A stretch of DNA of 47,926 nt from Muribaculaceae bacterium (GTDB taxonomy: Bacteria; Bacteroidota; Bacteroidia; Bacteroidales; Muribaculaceae). This document shows positions 8,578-19,227 of the stretch, in pieces. The position numbers were made by a program, and so were the translations under genes. The notes under the pieces are model-generated. The model was not told the DNA's origin. It was given only the letters and a program-made list of their open reading frames with translations, and ran no database searches. The first letter of the stretch is position 1. Every line of letters begins with the position of its first letter. The stretch covers positions 1-47,926 of the forward strand of contig JAFLTN010000003.1 in NCBI GenBank assembly GCA_022510445.1, given 5' to 3'.

Positions 8578-10155
8578 TCAAGATTTGTATCTCGCTGATA
8601 TCTCATTTGCACAATCTTTCAGTTTCTGTTCGATGTCTGCATTGAGGATACCGGCTTTTAGCTGATCGAGGACTTCCTTCTGATATTTAGCTTTAAGCAA
8701 TTGGAGGAAAAGACCTTCAAATTCTTTTACCTTGTCAATAGGAACGTTTTCGAGCAGTCCGTTTACACCGCAATATATAACCGCGATCTGATTTTCCACC
8801 GGCCAGGGTTGATACTGTGGCTGAATAAGAAGCTGCTGGTTCTTTCGACCTCGGTCGATCACTTTGGCAGTCACCGGGTCGATATCACCACCGAATTTGG
8901 TGAAAGCTTCCAGTTCACGGAATTGAGCCTGAGCAATCTTTAAAGTACCGGCCACTTTTTTCATAGCCTTAATTTGTGCGTTACCACCCACACGGGAAAC
9001 AGAAATACCCACATTAATTGCAGGACGGATACCCTGGTTGAAAAGGCTTGTCTCAAGGAAGATCTGACCGTCGGTAATAGAAATTACATTCGTCGGGATA
9101 TAGGCTGAAACGTCGCCTGCCTGTGTTTCGATAATAGGCAATGCTGTGAGAGACCCTCCTCCTTTCACTATTGGCTTAAGCACCTCAGGGAGGTCATTCA
9201 TATTAGAAGCCACTTCCTGATTGTCAATGATTTTTGCAGCTCTTTCAAGAAGACGAGAATGGAGATAGAAAATATCGCCTGGGTAAGCTTCACGGCCGGA
9301 AGGACGTTTCAGGATAAGTGAGATTTCGCGGTAGGCAACGGCCTGTTTTGAAAGGTCATCATAGACAATGAGGGCATCACGGCCGGTATCTCGGAAATAT
9401 TCTCCGATTGCCACGCCTGCAAACGGACTGTAATAGCGCATGGATGCGGAATCTGATGCACTTGCAGCGACTACCACCGTATAATCCATTGCACCATATT
9501 TTTCGAGAGTATGGACCAAAGAAGCAATAGTAGAACCTTTCTGCCCGATTGCCACATATATACAATAGACAGGTTTGCCATCAAGGTAATTCTGGCGTTG
9601 GTTTATTATTGTGTCTATTGCAATCGCAGTCTTACCGATCTGACGGTCACCGATGATCAGCTCACGCTGTCCGCGACCGATAGGAATCATGGCATCCACA
9701 GCCTTTAGACCTGTCTGGAGAGGCTGATTTACGGGTTGACGGAAGATAACTCCAGGTGCTTTCCTTTCAAGGGGCATATTGATGAGTTTTCCCTCGATAG
9801 GTCCTTTGCCGTCAATGGGTTCACCAAGGATATTGATTACACGTCCAAGAAGACCTTCACCCACAGGAATAGAGGCGATTTCACCGGTGCGTCTAACCGA
9901 CATATTTTCGGTGATGCTGTTTACATTGTTGAGCAAGACAACGCCCACATTACTTTCCTCGAGGTTAAGTGCAACCCCTTTAACACCGTTCTCAAACTCC
10001 ACAAGTTCATTTGAACGGACATTTTCCAGCCCATACACATGAGCCACTCCGTCACCGACCTCAAGAACGGTGCCGACCTCTTCGAATTTGGCCTTTGAAG
10101 TGACGTTTTCAAGCTGTTTTTTCAGTATATCAGATATTTCGCTCGGGTTAAGCAT
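8578..10155 (-). CDS. atpA: F1Fo ATP synthase alpha subunit
   Basis: This is the non-catalytic nucleotide-binding subunit of F1, 525 residues. The Walker A motif GDRQIGKT is at 169-176. Other family landmarks are [18 protein letters not shown] near residue 35 and [20 protein letters not shown] in the C-terminal half. It follows atpH after 10 nt in the order usual for Bacteroidetes (D-C-B-E-F-H-A-G). Confidence 0.97.
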   Translation of the reverse strand: MLNPSEISDILKKQLENVTSKAKFEEVGTVLEVGDGVAHVYGLENVRSNELVEFENGVKGVALNLEESNVGVVLLNNVNSITENMSVRRTGEIASIPVGEGLLGRVINILGEPIDGKGPIEGKLINMPLERKAPGVIFRQPVNQPLQTGLKAVDAMIPIGRGQRELIIGDRQIGKTAIAIDTIINQRQNYLDGKPVYCIYVAIGQKGSTIASLVHTLEKYGAMDYTVVVAASASDSASMRYYSPFAGVAIGEYFRDTGRDALIVYDDLSKQAVAYREISLILKRPSGREAYPGDIFYLHSRLLERAAKIIDNQEVASNMNDLPEVLKPIVKGGGSLTALPIIETQAGDVSAYIPTNVISITDGQIFLETSLFNQGIRPAINVGISVSRVGGNAQIKAMKKVAGTLKIAQAQFRELEAFTKFGGDIDPVTAKVIDRGRKNQQLLIQPQYQPWPVENQIAVIYCGVNGLLENVPIDKVKEFEGLFLQLLKAKYQKEVLDQLKAGILNADIEQKLKDCANEISARYKS

Positions 10156-10165
10156 TTTAATTCAC

Positions 10166-10705
10166 TTAGCTTAATAATGTTTGACGTAGTTGTTCGAGTT
10201 CATTGCTCAGAGAGGCATCCATTCTTACTGAATCGACGTCTATGATAAAGCCTCCGATCAATTCCGGATTTACTGTTTCCGAGAATTCGAGTTCGGAATC
10301 TTTAAAAGCCTCTTTAACGAGATCTCTTAATTTTTTCATTCTCTCATCATCAAGTTTCACAGCTGTGGTGATCCTGACCTGAGAGATACGGTTTTCTTTT
10401 CGATATATGTCGCGATAGGCGAGAAGCATTGCGTAAGCAAACTCTACACGTTTCTGTTCAATGATAAGTTTGACGAATTGGTCAAAAACCTGTATTTTGG
10501 GTTCACCGGCAGCCGCTAAAAGCAGATTTTCCTTATCCTGATTGCTCACATACGGATTAGATAGAACCTTCTGAAGGGTAGGTTCAGACTGGGAGGCTTT
10601 TATAACTCTTTTTGAAAGAGCATAAAGGTCTTTTGTCTTATCATGTTCCTTGGCGAATTTATATAACGCCTTGGCATATCTACGTGGAATAAGACCGTTG
10701 TCCAT
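10166..10705 (-). CDS. atpH: F1Fo ATP synthase delta subunit
   Basis: This peripheral-stalk subunit joins the top of F1 to the b-subunits. It has 179 residues, starting RRYAKALYKFAKEH, with the family's C-terminal signature near NPELIGGFIIDVDSVRMDAS. It is 2 nt after atpF and 10 nt before atpA, so translational coupling is likely. Confidence 0.95.
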   Translation of the reverse strand: MDNGLIPRRYAKALYKFAKEHDKTKDLYALSKRVIKASQSEPTLQKVLSNPYVSNQDKENLLLAAAGEPKIQVFDQFVKLIIEQKRVEFAYAMLLAYRDIYRKENRISQVRITTAVKLDDERMKKLRDLVKEAFKDSELEFSETVNPELIGGFIIDVDSVRMDASLSNELEQLRQTLLS

Positions 10706-10707
10706 TA

Positions 10708-11202
10708 TCAGTTCTGTTGAATTTCGTCTAACATCTTATCAACGAGTGCAGCTTGTGATTTTTCATCTTTAAGCTGACCGCGCACCATTTTCTCGGCTAT
10801 CTCTAATGAGAAACGGCTCACCTCATTTCTAAACTGCAATTCAGCTTCCTTGCGAGACTGTTCAATAGAAACGCGTGCAGCGTCCATTACCTTTTTAGCC
10901 TCCTCTGAAGCCTCTTTCTTAGCATCTTCTATAATCTGAGTCTTCATTCTTGCGGCATCCCTCAACATTTCCGCCTGTTTCACCTGGGCGTCTTCCATGT
11001 ATTTTTGAGCTTCGGCACGGGCATTGTCAAGTTGAGATTTTGCCTCTCTGGCATATTCCACTCCCTTGTCGATTGTATCGGCACGTTCATCCATATTCCT
11101 GAGGATTACAGGCCAGCCCCAAATAGCGAGGACTACAAAAAGGATGATGAATGCAATAAACATCCAGAAAACTAAGCCAAAATCAGGGGTGAAAAGTTCC
11201 AT
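10708..11202 (-). CDS. atpF: F1Fo ATP synthase b subunit
   Basis: This peripheral-stalk subunit has one N-terminal membrane helix (about residues 9-30) followed by a long charged coiled coil to the end of its 164 residues. The PVILRNMDERADTI segment just after the membrane helix is typical of the family. Only one b gene is present, so the stalk is presumably a homodimer. Confidence 0.95.
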   Translation of the reverse strand: MELFTPDFGLVFWMFIAFIILFVVLAIWGWPVILRNMDERADTIDKGVEYAREAKSQLDNARAEAQKYMEDAQVKQAEMLRDAARMKTQIIEDAKKEASEEAKKVMDAARVSIEQSRKEAELQFRNEVSRFSLEIAEKMVRGQLKDEKSQAALVDKMLDEIQQN

Positions 11203-11261
11203 AAGAATGATTTTAAAATTGATTAGATTAAGATTACAAGGTCAAACCGTCAAGATAATGA

Positions 11262-11510
<249 letters not shown>

Positions 11511-11567
11511 TTAATTGTTAGTTTTTTCAGATTATGGTGTTTATTTATAATTCAAATTTGCTCTTGT

Positions 11568-12899
11568 TTACTCTGCCGTCTGAACGGAAGTTTCAGGAGC
11601 CTTCTCAGTTAAAACATTGTCTTCGTGTTGTTTCTTTTCTCCATGATGCGGATTTTCAGTGCTCATCGAGATGAAAATCGTGGCTAATAATGTGAAAACG
11701 TAAGCCTGGATAAAACTTACCAACACATCAAGACAAAGCATAAAGATCGAGAAAAGAATTGAAACGAAAACAGAACCTCCTGCTGCGATCGCTCCAAACG
11801 CCGCAAAAATAAATATAAGGAGAGTAAGGGTTATCACTATCATGTGTCCGCCCATCATATTGGCGAAAAGACGCACGCAGAGAGCCGCCGGTTTTGTGAA
11901 GATTCCGAAAATCTCAATGAACTGCATTATAGGAATCGGGAATTTCAGGAATAATGGCACATCCGGCCAGAAGATTTCTTTCCAATAATGTTTTGACCCC
12001 ATTATGTTGGTGACAATGAAAACTAATATTGCCAGAACCAAAGTAATTGCAATGTTACCGGTCAGGTTAGCACCTCCCGGGAAAATCACAATAAGGCCTA
12101 CAAGGTTCATAACCAAGATAAAGAAAAAACATGTGAGCAGGAAAGGAGCATATTTTTTTGCGCGGTCATGAAGTGTTGATTTTATAACTCCGGAATAAAT
12201 GAAATCAATCAACATTTCCATAAATCCCATGCCTTTACGGGGAGCTTTTAATCCTTTTCTGGAATACCAACCCACGACAGCCATAACCATTGCGGTCACA
12301 ATCACTGTTGCAATGAGAAGGGCAAGAACATTTTTAGTTATTGAAATGTCGTAAGGTTTGTATTCTCTATAATAGGTTTCATTAAATCCTACATATCCCC
12401 CTATTACAGCTTCAGCTTTCTCTACATCCCCTTGAATTTCCGGATTTGTCATGGCTTCCTCTTTGATACGGGATTCCTCATCACTCGGAATAGGGAATAT
12501 TTGAACCACTTTGTTCTTGTGTTTGCTTACATGGGCAAGAACGAACTGATACTTTTTCCCATCTTTTTCTATCGTAACAATGCGGGGTTCAGCAATCACG
12601 TGAACTTCTCCCGTTTCAGGGTCTTTATGTTCCACATATTCCGTGAGACGTGCAGATGAAAAATTGATCCACTTGCCATCTTCAGCCCTTACTATAACAG
12701 GAAGAGGAATTCTATAAACATGACTGAAAGGTACTTCCCATCCATATCCGTCTCCAAGGTGATGGAATATAATCTCCTTTACATCTATGTCTTTTCCTCC
12801 ATCAGATGCAGAGAGTTTTGCCGGCATTATAAAAGACAGCAAAGCAATCATTATCAATATCAGAGGACTCTTCTTATTCATCATGTTTTTATTTATCAT
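11568..12899 (-). CDS. atpB: F1Fo ATP synthase a subunit with secreted N-terminal domain
   Basis: This is the stator proton channel. The C-terminal half holds the membrane helices and the essential Arg in LCVRLFANMMGGH, about two-thirds along. It differs from the 270-residue E. coli protein: a Lys-rich start and signal-peptide-like helix (SPLILIMIALLSFIMPAK, ending in a SAS-type site) precede about 150 soluble residues before the first pore helix, so these should lie in the periplasm. An open frame extends to a GTG at 12923, overlapping atpC, but the ATG at 12899 (443 residues) or the ATG pair at 12884/12881 fits the signal peptide better. Confidence 0.93.
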   Translation of the reverse strand: MINKNMMNKKSPLILIMIALLSFIMPAKLSASDGGKDIDVKEIIFHHLGDGYGWEVPFSHVYRIPLPVIVRAEDGKWINFSSARLTEYVEHKDPETGEVHVIAEPRIVTIEKDGKKYQFVLAHVSKHKNKVVQIFPIPSDEESRIKEEAMTNPEIQGDVEKAEAVIGGYVGFNETYYREYKPYDISITKNVLALLIATVIVTAMVMAVVGWYSRKGLKAPRKGMGFMEMLIDFIYSGVIKSTLHDRAKKYAPFLLTCFFFILVMNLVGLIVIFPGGANLTGNIAITLVLAILVFIVTNIMGSKHYWKEIFWPDVPLFLKFPIPIMQFIEIFGIFTKPAALCVRLFANMMGGHMIVITLTLLIFIFAAFGAIAAGGSVFVSILFSIFMLCLDVLVSFIQAYVFTLLATIFISMSTENPHHGEKKQHEDNVLTEKAPETSVQTAE

Positions 12900-12912
12900 A
12901 ATGGGATAATCT

Positions 12913-13146
12913 TTAATAGACACAGACTGCTATCTTGTTGTTGTCAACGTCAACAAGACCTCCTTTGATTTCTATTGAATTTACCCCTTCCAGGTTGGCA
13001 TAGGTTACATTCCCCGCTTTCAAGACAGCAATAAGAGAAGCGTGATTGTTAAGGACAGTGAAAGATCCTTCCTTGCCGGGAAGAGTTACCGATTCCACCT
13101 CTCCACTGAACATGATTTCGCTCGGTGATATTATTTCAAGCTTCAT
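12913..13146 (-). CDS. atpC: F1Fo ATP synthase epsilon subunit, short form
   Basis: This rotor subunit binds gamma and the c-ring. Only the N-terminal beta-sandwich is encoded in its 78 residues (EIISPSEIMFSGEVESVTLP, then GSFTVLNNHASLIAVLKAG). The C-terminal helical hairpin of the usual 130-140 residue protein, which can inhibit ATP hydrolysis, is absent. The frame ends at a normal TAA, and atpB follows closely, so this looks like a native short form, as known in Bacteroidetes, rather than a frameshift. Confidence 0.94.
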   Translation of the reverse strand: MKLEIISPSEIMFSGEVESVTLPGKEGSFTVLNNHASLIAVLKAGNVTYANLEGVNSIEIKGGLVDVDNNKIAVCVY

Positions 13147-13179
13147 TATTTATGAATTAAAAGGAGGATATTAGTATTA

Positions 13180-14691
<1,512 letters not shown>

Positions 14692-14727
14692 TTATGGTAA
14701 GATATTAATTCAGTTAATATAAAGAAA

Positions 14728-15804
14728 TTAGAAATGCCATCCGAGTGCTACGAAAATAGCCATGAGAATAAGATTGGCCAAAGACAGAGGCATCAGGTAT
14801 TTCCATTCAAATGAAAGCATCTGGTCGATCCTCACACGAGGGAAGGTCCATTTGAACCATATAATAATATATGAAACAAAGAAACTTTTAAGTACGAACC
14901 AAACGATTGATGGAATCACATCCATTGCATGGTTGAAACCGTCCCATCCGGGAACATGCAAGGGCATCCATCCTCCCAAGAACATAAGGGAAGCTATTCC
15001 TGAAACAATGAAAAGGTTAAGATATTCTGCAAGATAGAAGAATCCGAAATGGATACCTGAATACTCAGTGTGATATCCGGCAGTCAATTCATGTTCAGCT
15101 TCCGGCAGGTCGAACGGGCCACGATTGGTTTCTGCCGTAGCGGCTACTATATAAATGAGGAAGGCTATGATTGCCGGGATATGCCCCCTGAAAAGGAACC
15201 AAGCCTTATCCTGTTGCCAGACAAGTTCGTTTATATTCATTGTGCCTGCAAACACGATGATGGTCATAAGCGCGAGACCTAATGAAATCTCATAACTTAC
15301 CATTTGGGCACCGCTTCGCATGGCACCTATGAGGGTGTATTTATTATTGGAAGACCATCCGGCAAGCAGAATACCAAGCACTCCCACAGAAGAAACTGCA
15401 AGTATAAAAAATATTCCGATATTATAGTCGATTATTTGAAGTCCTCTTCCCCAGGGGAGACATGCAAGCATCACAACGGAAGATGTGATGACGAGATAGG
15501 GGGCAAGCTTGAAAAGGAAACGGTCGGTGTCTTTAAGACAAATCAATTCCTTTACAAGAATCTTGAACATGTCGGCAAAAACCTGAAGCACTCCCCATTT
15601 CCCGACACGCATAGGACCCAGACGACATTGGAACCAGGCGCAAAGCTTACGTTCATAGAGGATATAGAAAAGTGCAAGAACTGTATAGGTTAGAAGCACA
15701 AGGACAGCTATAATCACACATTCAATAATGACGGCAAGCCAGTCGGGAAGAAAGCTCATCAGCCAGTTGTTGAATTCAGCAGTCCAAATTCCGAAATTAA
15801 ACAT
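14728..15804 (-). CDS. nuoH: NADH-quinone oxidoreductase (complex I) subunit H
   Basis: This membrane subunit forms the quinone entry site and links the peripheral arm to the pump modules. It has 358 residues with about eight membrane segments. Conserved features include ERK at 51-53, RLGPMRVG at 61-68, QVFADMFKILVKE near 75-86, SNNKYTLIGAMRSGAQMVSY at 152-171, and the acidic loop PEAEHELTAGYHTEYSG at 234-250. It is followed after 45 nt by atpD instead of the usual nuoI. Confidence 0.96.
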   Translation of the reverse strand: MFNFGIWTAEFNNWLMSFLPDWLAVIIECVIIAVLVLLTYTVLALFYILYERKLCAWFQCRLGPMRVGKWGVLQVFADMFKILVKELICLKDTDRFLFKLAPYLVITSSVVMLACLPWGRGLQIIDYNIGIFFILAVSSVGVLGILLAGWSSNNKYTLIGAMRSGAQMVSYEISLGLALMTIIVFAGTMNINELVWQQDKAWFLFRGHIPAIIAFLIYIVAATAETNRGPFDLPEAEHELTAGYHTEYSGIHFGFFYLAEYLNLFIVSGIASLMFLGGWMPLHVPGWDGFNHAMDVIPSIVWFVLKSFFVSYIIIWFKWTFPRVRIDQMLSFEWKYLMPLSLANLILMAIFVALGWHF

Positions 15805-15897
15805 ATGTTTTTTTATATAAAGGACTTTATATTTCTAAGTCCGTGAGTTTCTGTTTGATTAATTAAGATGAATATTCTTATCTCATTCGCCGTTTTA

Positions 15898-17529
15898 TCA
15901 TCTGTCGATATCAGGAATCACGAAATCAAGAGCTGCACCGATTGTGATGAGGTCGGCAATCATATAGCCGCTGCATGTCAGGTTCATGACACCAACCAGA
16001 TTGAAGCACGGGCTTTGGAAATGCACTCTGTAAGGAGTCTTTTCACCTGTGGATTCAATATAAACTCCGAATGTGCCACGGCTTGCTTCCACCTGCTGAT
16101 ACCAGCTTCCGGCCGGAAGTTTAATAATCTTAGGTATCTGAGCCCTGATTTCTCCTTCAGGGATATTGTCAACAAGTTGAGCAAGAATCTTGCAACTTTG
16201 TTCAATTTCTTTCATTCGCACCATATAGCGGGCGTAAGAATCACATCCGTCGAGCAAAACCTCTTCAAAATCAAGTTCTGCATAAATGGAATAGGGATGT
16301 TTCTTTCTGCAGTCGCAACTCCAGTTTGAACCCCTTCCGCTCGGACCCGTTATAGCATAATTGATGGCATCTTCTTTGGAGAGCATACCGACTTTTTTAA
16401 GCCTGTTTTTAGCTATCAAATTATTGCTGAATACTTTATGATATTCTTTCAGGCGTTCCGGCATTATGCGGATAAGTTCTTTTACATCTTTTTTGAAATC
16501 AGGATGAAGATCCGCGATCACACCTCCGATGACATTATAGTTCATCGACATTCTGGCTCCGCAGGTTTTTTCAAAGATATCCAGAACCATTTCACGTTCA
16601 CGGAAACCATAGAAAAATGCGGTAGTGGCTCCAAGATCCATTGCCGTACATCCAAACGAAAGCAAATGGCTTGATATCCTCATGAGCTCATCCATCATGA
16701 CTCTGATTACCTGTGCGCGTCGAGGCACCTCTACTCCAAGAGCCTTTTCAATACACATGCATAAGCAATGTCTGTTCTGATGAGCCGACATATAATCCAT
16801 TCGGTCTGTAAAATGAAGAATCTGCGGATATGTCAGGTTTTCACTTAGTTTTTCAATTCCTCGATGGATATAACCGGAAACTACATCTACTTTCTTTACA
16901 GTTTCTCCGTCGACCGAAGCACGGAATCTCATCACTCCATGGGTGGAAGGATGTTGAGGGCCTATATTTACGACATATTCGTTTTCTTCAAAAACTTTGC
17001 CGGGAACCTTTGTGATTTTACCATCCGGACCTTCAACATAGCTTACGGTCTCATCTTCATTCTTTTCGTCTTCAGTTGGAATGGGATTCAATTCAGGGTT
17101 AGCGTCATAATCCTTGCGAAGAGGGTGACCTTTCCAGTCATTACGCAAGAAGAAACGGCGCATGTCGGGATGATTAATAAATTTTATCCCATAGAAATCG
17201 TAGACTTCACGTTCCTGGAAGTTAGCTACTTTCCACAGATCGGAGACACTGTGAATCATAGGATTCTTTCTGTCTTTCACAGCTACCTTGACAGAAATAA
17301 CTTCCCAGTTTCTTGATGTAGACGTTAGATAATAAATCACACCTAAGGATTCTGTCCAGTCCATTCCGACTACAGCAGAAAGCACATCGAACTCCAATCC
17401 TGGTGTTTCCTTTAGAGCTTTAGCTAACGGATACCAGTTTTTCTCCTCAACTGTCACCAAAAGAGTCTCCCCCTCAGTAAATAATGCTGAAGGGCAAATT
17501 TCGGCTATCTTATCTTTTATGTCGCTCAT
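15898..17529 (-). CDS. nuoCD: NADH-quinone oxidoreductase (complex I) fused subunit C/D
   Basis: This peripheral-arm protein (543 residues) joins NuoC and NuoD. The NuoC part shows EREVYDFYGIKFINHPDM at 107-124. A charged linker (about 145-180) leads to the NuoD part, which starts at GPQHPSTHGVMR (190-201) and helps build the quinone site. The fusion is found in several lineages including E. coli. It lies 33 nt after nuoB; a 93-nt gap before nuoH contains a small 6-bp hairpin (822-827 with 837-842 in the 15.8 kb line) of unclear meaning. Confidence 0.96.
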   Translation of the reverse strand: MSDIKDKIAEICPSALFTEGETLLVTVEEKNWYPLAKALKETPGLEFDVLSAVVGMDWTESLGVIYYLTSTSRNWEVISVKVAVKDRKNPMIHSVSDLWKVANFQEREVYDFYGIKFINHPDMRRFFLRNDWKGHPLRKDYDANPELNPIPTEDEKNEDETVSYVEGPDGKITKVPGKVFEENEYVVNIGPQHPSTHGVMRFRASVDGETVKKVDVVSGYIHRGIEKLSENLTYPQILHFTDRMDYMSAHQNRHCLCMCIEKALGVEVPRRAQVIRVMMDELMRISSHLLSFGCTAMDLGATTAFFYGFREREMVLDIFEKTCGARMSMNYNVIGGVIADLHPDFKKDVKELIRIMPERLKEYHKVFSNNLIAKNRLKKVGMLSKEDAINYAITGPSGRGSNWSCDCRKKHPYSIYAELDFEEVLLDGCDSYARYMVRMKEIEQSCKILAQLVDNIPEGEIRAQIPKIIKLPAGSWYQQVEASRGTFGVYIESTGEKTPYRVHFQSPCFNLVGVMNLTCSGYMIADLITIGAALDFVIPDIDR

Positions 17530-17562
17530 GATGAAAAAGTTGCTAATTTGAAACCGCTAAAT

Positions 17563-18177
17563 TCAGCAGCCTATCCGGCCCTCCGTTTCAGGATGTTTCT
17601 CGAAAAATTCCTGAATTTTTTCTTTACGGTTAACGCCACCGAAGAATTTTTGAACCTTTATCTTGCGCTGTAACTGCATCAACCCGTAGAACATTGCTTC
17701 AGGGCGTGGCGGACAACCGGGGATAAACACATCTACAGGAAGGATCTGTTCAACACCTGTGACCACACAATAAGAGTTTTTAAAAGGACCGCCGGAAACA
17801 GCGCAACCACCGCAGGCTATTACATATTTCGGTTCAGCAAGTTGTTCGTAAAGGCGACGAAGAACAGGAGCCATACGATGAACTATAGTGCCCTGCACCA
17901 TAATATAGTCGGCCTGGCGAGGAGAATTACGGGCAACCTCAAAGCCGAAACGCGCCATGTCATAACGTGCAGCTCCAAGGCTCATGAATTCTATTGCACA
18001 GCAACTTGTGCCGAAGCAGAGGGGCCATAATGAATTAGATAACCCCCAATTTATCAATTGGTCGAATTTTCCGACCATTACGCTTGCTCCGGTTGCATTG
18101 AGTTCTTCAACGAGTTTGTCGATATATTCGTTGTCTTTGAAGTCCTCATGCTTCATGCTTTTAATTTTCACGTCCAT
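17563..18177 (-). CDS. nuoB: NADH-quinone oxidoreductase (complex I) subunit B
   Basis: This subunit holds the terminal [4Fe-4S] cluster N2, which passes electrons to quinone. The four ligands are visible as Cys59 and Cys60 (FGTSCCAIEFM), Cys125 (CGGCAVSGGPF) and Cys155 (IPGCPPRPEAM), counted from the start chosen here. The frame is open to an ATG at 18246, but that would overlap nuoA by 79 nt with a non-conserved leader. The ATG at 18177 (205 residues) overlaps nuoA by only 10 nt and is preferred; 18156 is also possible. Confidence 0.94.
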   Translation of the reverse strand: MDVKIKSMKHEDFKDNEYIDKLVEELNATGASVMVGKFDQLINWGLSNSLWPLCFGTSCCAIEFMSLGAARYDMARFGFEVARNSPRQADYIMVQGTIVHRMAPVLRRLYEQLAEPKYVIACGGCAVSGGPFKNSYCVVTGVEQILPVDVFIPGCPPRPEAMFYGLMQLQRKIKVQKFFGGVNRKEKIQEFFEKHPETEGRIGC

Positions 18178-18539
18178 TTGAGGGCTCCTTTCCGCCAGGC
18201 GTATGCCAGGCCTAAAATAAGTATGAACATAAAGATTCCGATGCAAAGAAGCCCTTGAGGTCCAAGGTTCTTCATTACCACTGACCAGGGGTAAAGAAAT
18301 ACGGTTTCCACATCGAAAATAAGGAAAAGGATGGCGAAGATATAATAACCAGCCTTAAATTGGATCATTGACTCGCCTCTCGTGGGGATTCCACATTCAT
18401 AAGGTTCGGCTTTTCTAAGCGAGAACGACCTCGGTGAAATCAACCTGGCGATCAGTAAGGCGGCAAAAACAAGTCCAAGACCTGTAAGGGTGGCTGTAAT
18501 TGCCAAAGCACCATTGCCAATTTCAAGCAATAGACCCAT
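18168..18539 (-). CDS. nuoA: NADH-quinone oxidoreductase (complex I) subunit A
   Basis: This small membrane subunit (123 residues, three membrane segments) contributes to the quinone-site region. Family landmarks are KAEPYECGIPTRGES in the loop and FLIFDVETVFLYPWSV in the second helix. It is the first gene of the nuo-atp cluster. No nuoE, nuoF or nuoG is present in or next to the cluster, so the encoded complex lacks the NADH-oxidising module. Confidence 0.95.
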   Translation of the reverse strand: MGLLLEIGNGALAITATLTGLGLVFAALLIARLISPRSFSLRKAEPYECGIPTRGESMIQFKAGYYIFAILFLIFDVETVFLYPWSVVMKNLGPQGLLCIGIFMFILILGLAYAWRKGALKWT

Positions 18540-18869
18540 AATTTGATATCAGTTAGTTAGTTAGTTTTAAAGTGTGCGATTGAAGGACCCAATGTCCCCA
18601 CAATCTTTGGCAAAGATACTTAATTTTTATTAAACATAAAATTAATTTTAGGCCCCATCATATAAAATTTATTAAAATTTCGTTCGGTCTTGGTAAAAGA
18701 AAAGTAATTAAAATTATCTTTTATCATTTCCTTATATGGTTTTGCAACTTCGAAGAGCCTATTGTTCAAGGAATGTTAAAATGAAAAGGAATAAACAATA
18801 TAATGTTCTTATTGTTATGAATGTAAAGAATCGGTAATAACGCCGGAATAATTATTAAAAGATAAAATT
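18540..18869. other. Divergent intergenic region nuoA / thioredoxin
   Basis: This 330-nt AT-rich region separates divergent genes. It contains the likely nuoA promoter and a short TTAG tandem repeat (18551-18566). I could not find a clear TANNTTTG promoter for the thioredoxin gene and see no RNA gene. Confidence 0.6.
18611..18641 (-). promoter_or_regulatory. Putative promoter of the nuo-atp operon
   Basis: TATCTTTG on the minus strand (18618-18611) matches the Bacteroidetes -7 box. A weak -33 region (TTTTATG, 18641-18635) lies about 17-20 nt upstream. Transcription would start near 18604, 65 nt before nuoA. Confidence 0.55.
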
Positions 18870-19163
18870 ATGAATTACAATGAAATTATCAACAGCAACA
18901 ATGTAGTGTTAGTTGAATTTTTTGCTTCCTGGTGCCCTCATTGCCAGAGAATGATGCCGGTAGTAGAAGAAGTTAAAGAAAAACTTGGTGACCGGGCTTC
19001 AGTTTATCAGTTTGATATTGATAAATATCAGACATTGACAGAAGAAAATGACATAGAATCTTACCCTACTTTTATTGTATATAAGGGTGGCCGTGAAGTC
19101 TGGCGTCAAAGTGGAGAAATGCCGGGCGACGAACTTTATAGGGAAGTTGCAAGATTTTTCTAA
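18870..19163 (+). CDS. Thioredoxin-family protein with WCPHC active site
   Basis: This is a 97-residue single-domain thioredoxin fold, cytoplasmic (no signal peptide). The redox motif is Trp21-Cys-Pro-His-Cys25 in FASWCPHCQRMM, and the cis-proline is in ESYPTFIVY. Classical thioredoxin 1 has WCGPC; CPHC is the DsbA-type dipeptide and usually raises the redox potential, so this may not be the main housekeeping reductant. It is monocistronic, diverging from nuoA and followed by a terminator. Confidence 0.88.
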   Translation: MNYNEIINSNNVVLVEFFASWCPHCQRMMPVVEEVKEKLGDRASVYQFDIDKYQTLTEENDIESYPTFIVYKGGREVWRQSGEMPGDELYREVARFF

Positions 19164-19186
19164 AAAATTATTGAAAATACAGGAGA

Positions 19187-19220
19187 ATGGGTCAGACTGT
19201 TAAGTTCTGACTCATTTTTT
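19187..19220 (+). terminator. Terminator of the thioredoxin gene
   Basis: A 10-bp stem with one G-T pair (19187-19196 with 19206-19215) and 9-nt loop is followed by six T. It lies between convergent genes and may also slow transcription from the PAP2 side, where the T-tract is weaker. Confidence 0.85.
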
Positions 19221-19227
19221 ATAGTAT

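Noticed and set aside
12900..12923. GTG start for atpB overlapping atpC
   Set aside because: The ATG at 12899, or those at 12884/12881, places the signal peptide near the N-terminus and avoids overlap with atpC.
15815..15842. Hairpin between nuoCD and nuoH as an operon terminator
   Set aside because: The stem is only 6 bp with a poor T-tract, and nuoH clearly belongs with the upstream genes.
18178..18246. Longer nuoB start overlapping nuoA by 79 nt
   Set aside because: The extra leader does not resemble NuoB and translates antisense-free nuoA coding sequence in another frame; the ATG at 18177 is more likely.
18551..18566. TTAG tandem repeat as a CRISPR or regulatory repeat
   Set aside because: Four 4-nt units in an AT-rich leader are too short for either claim.
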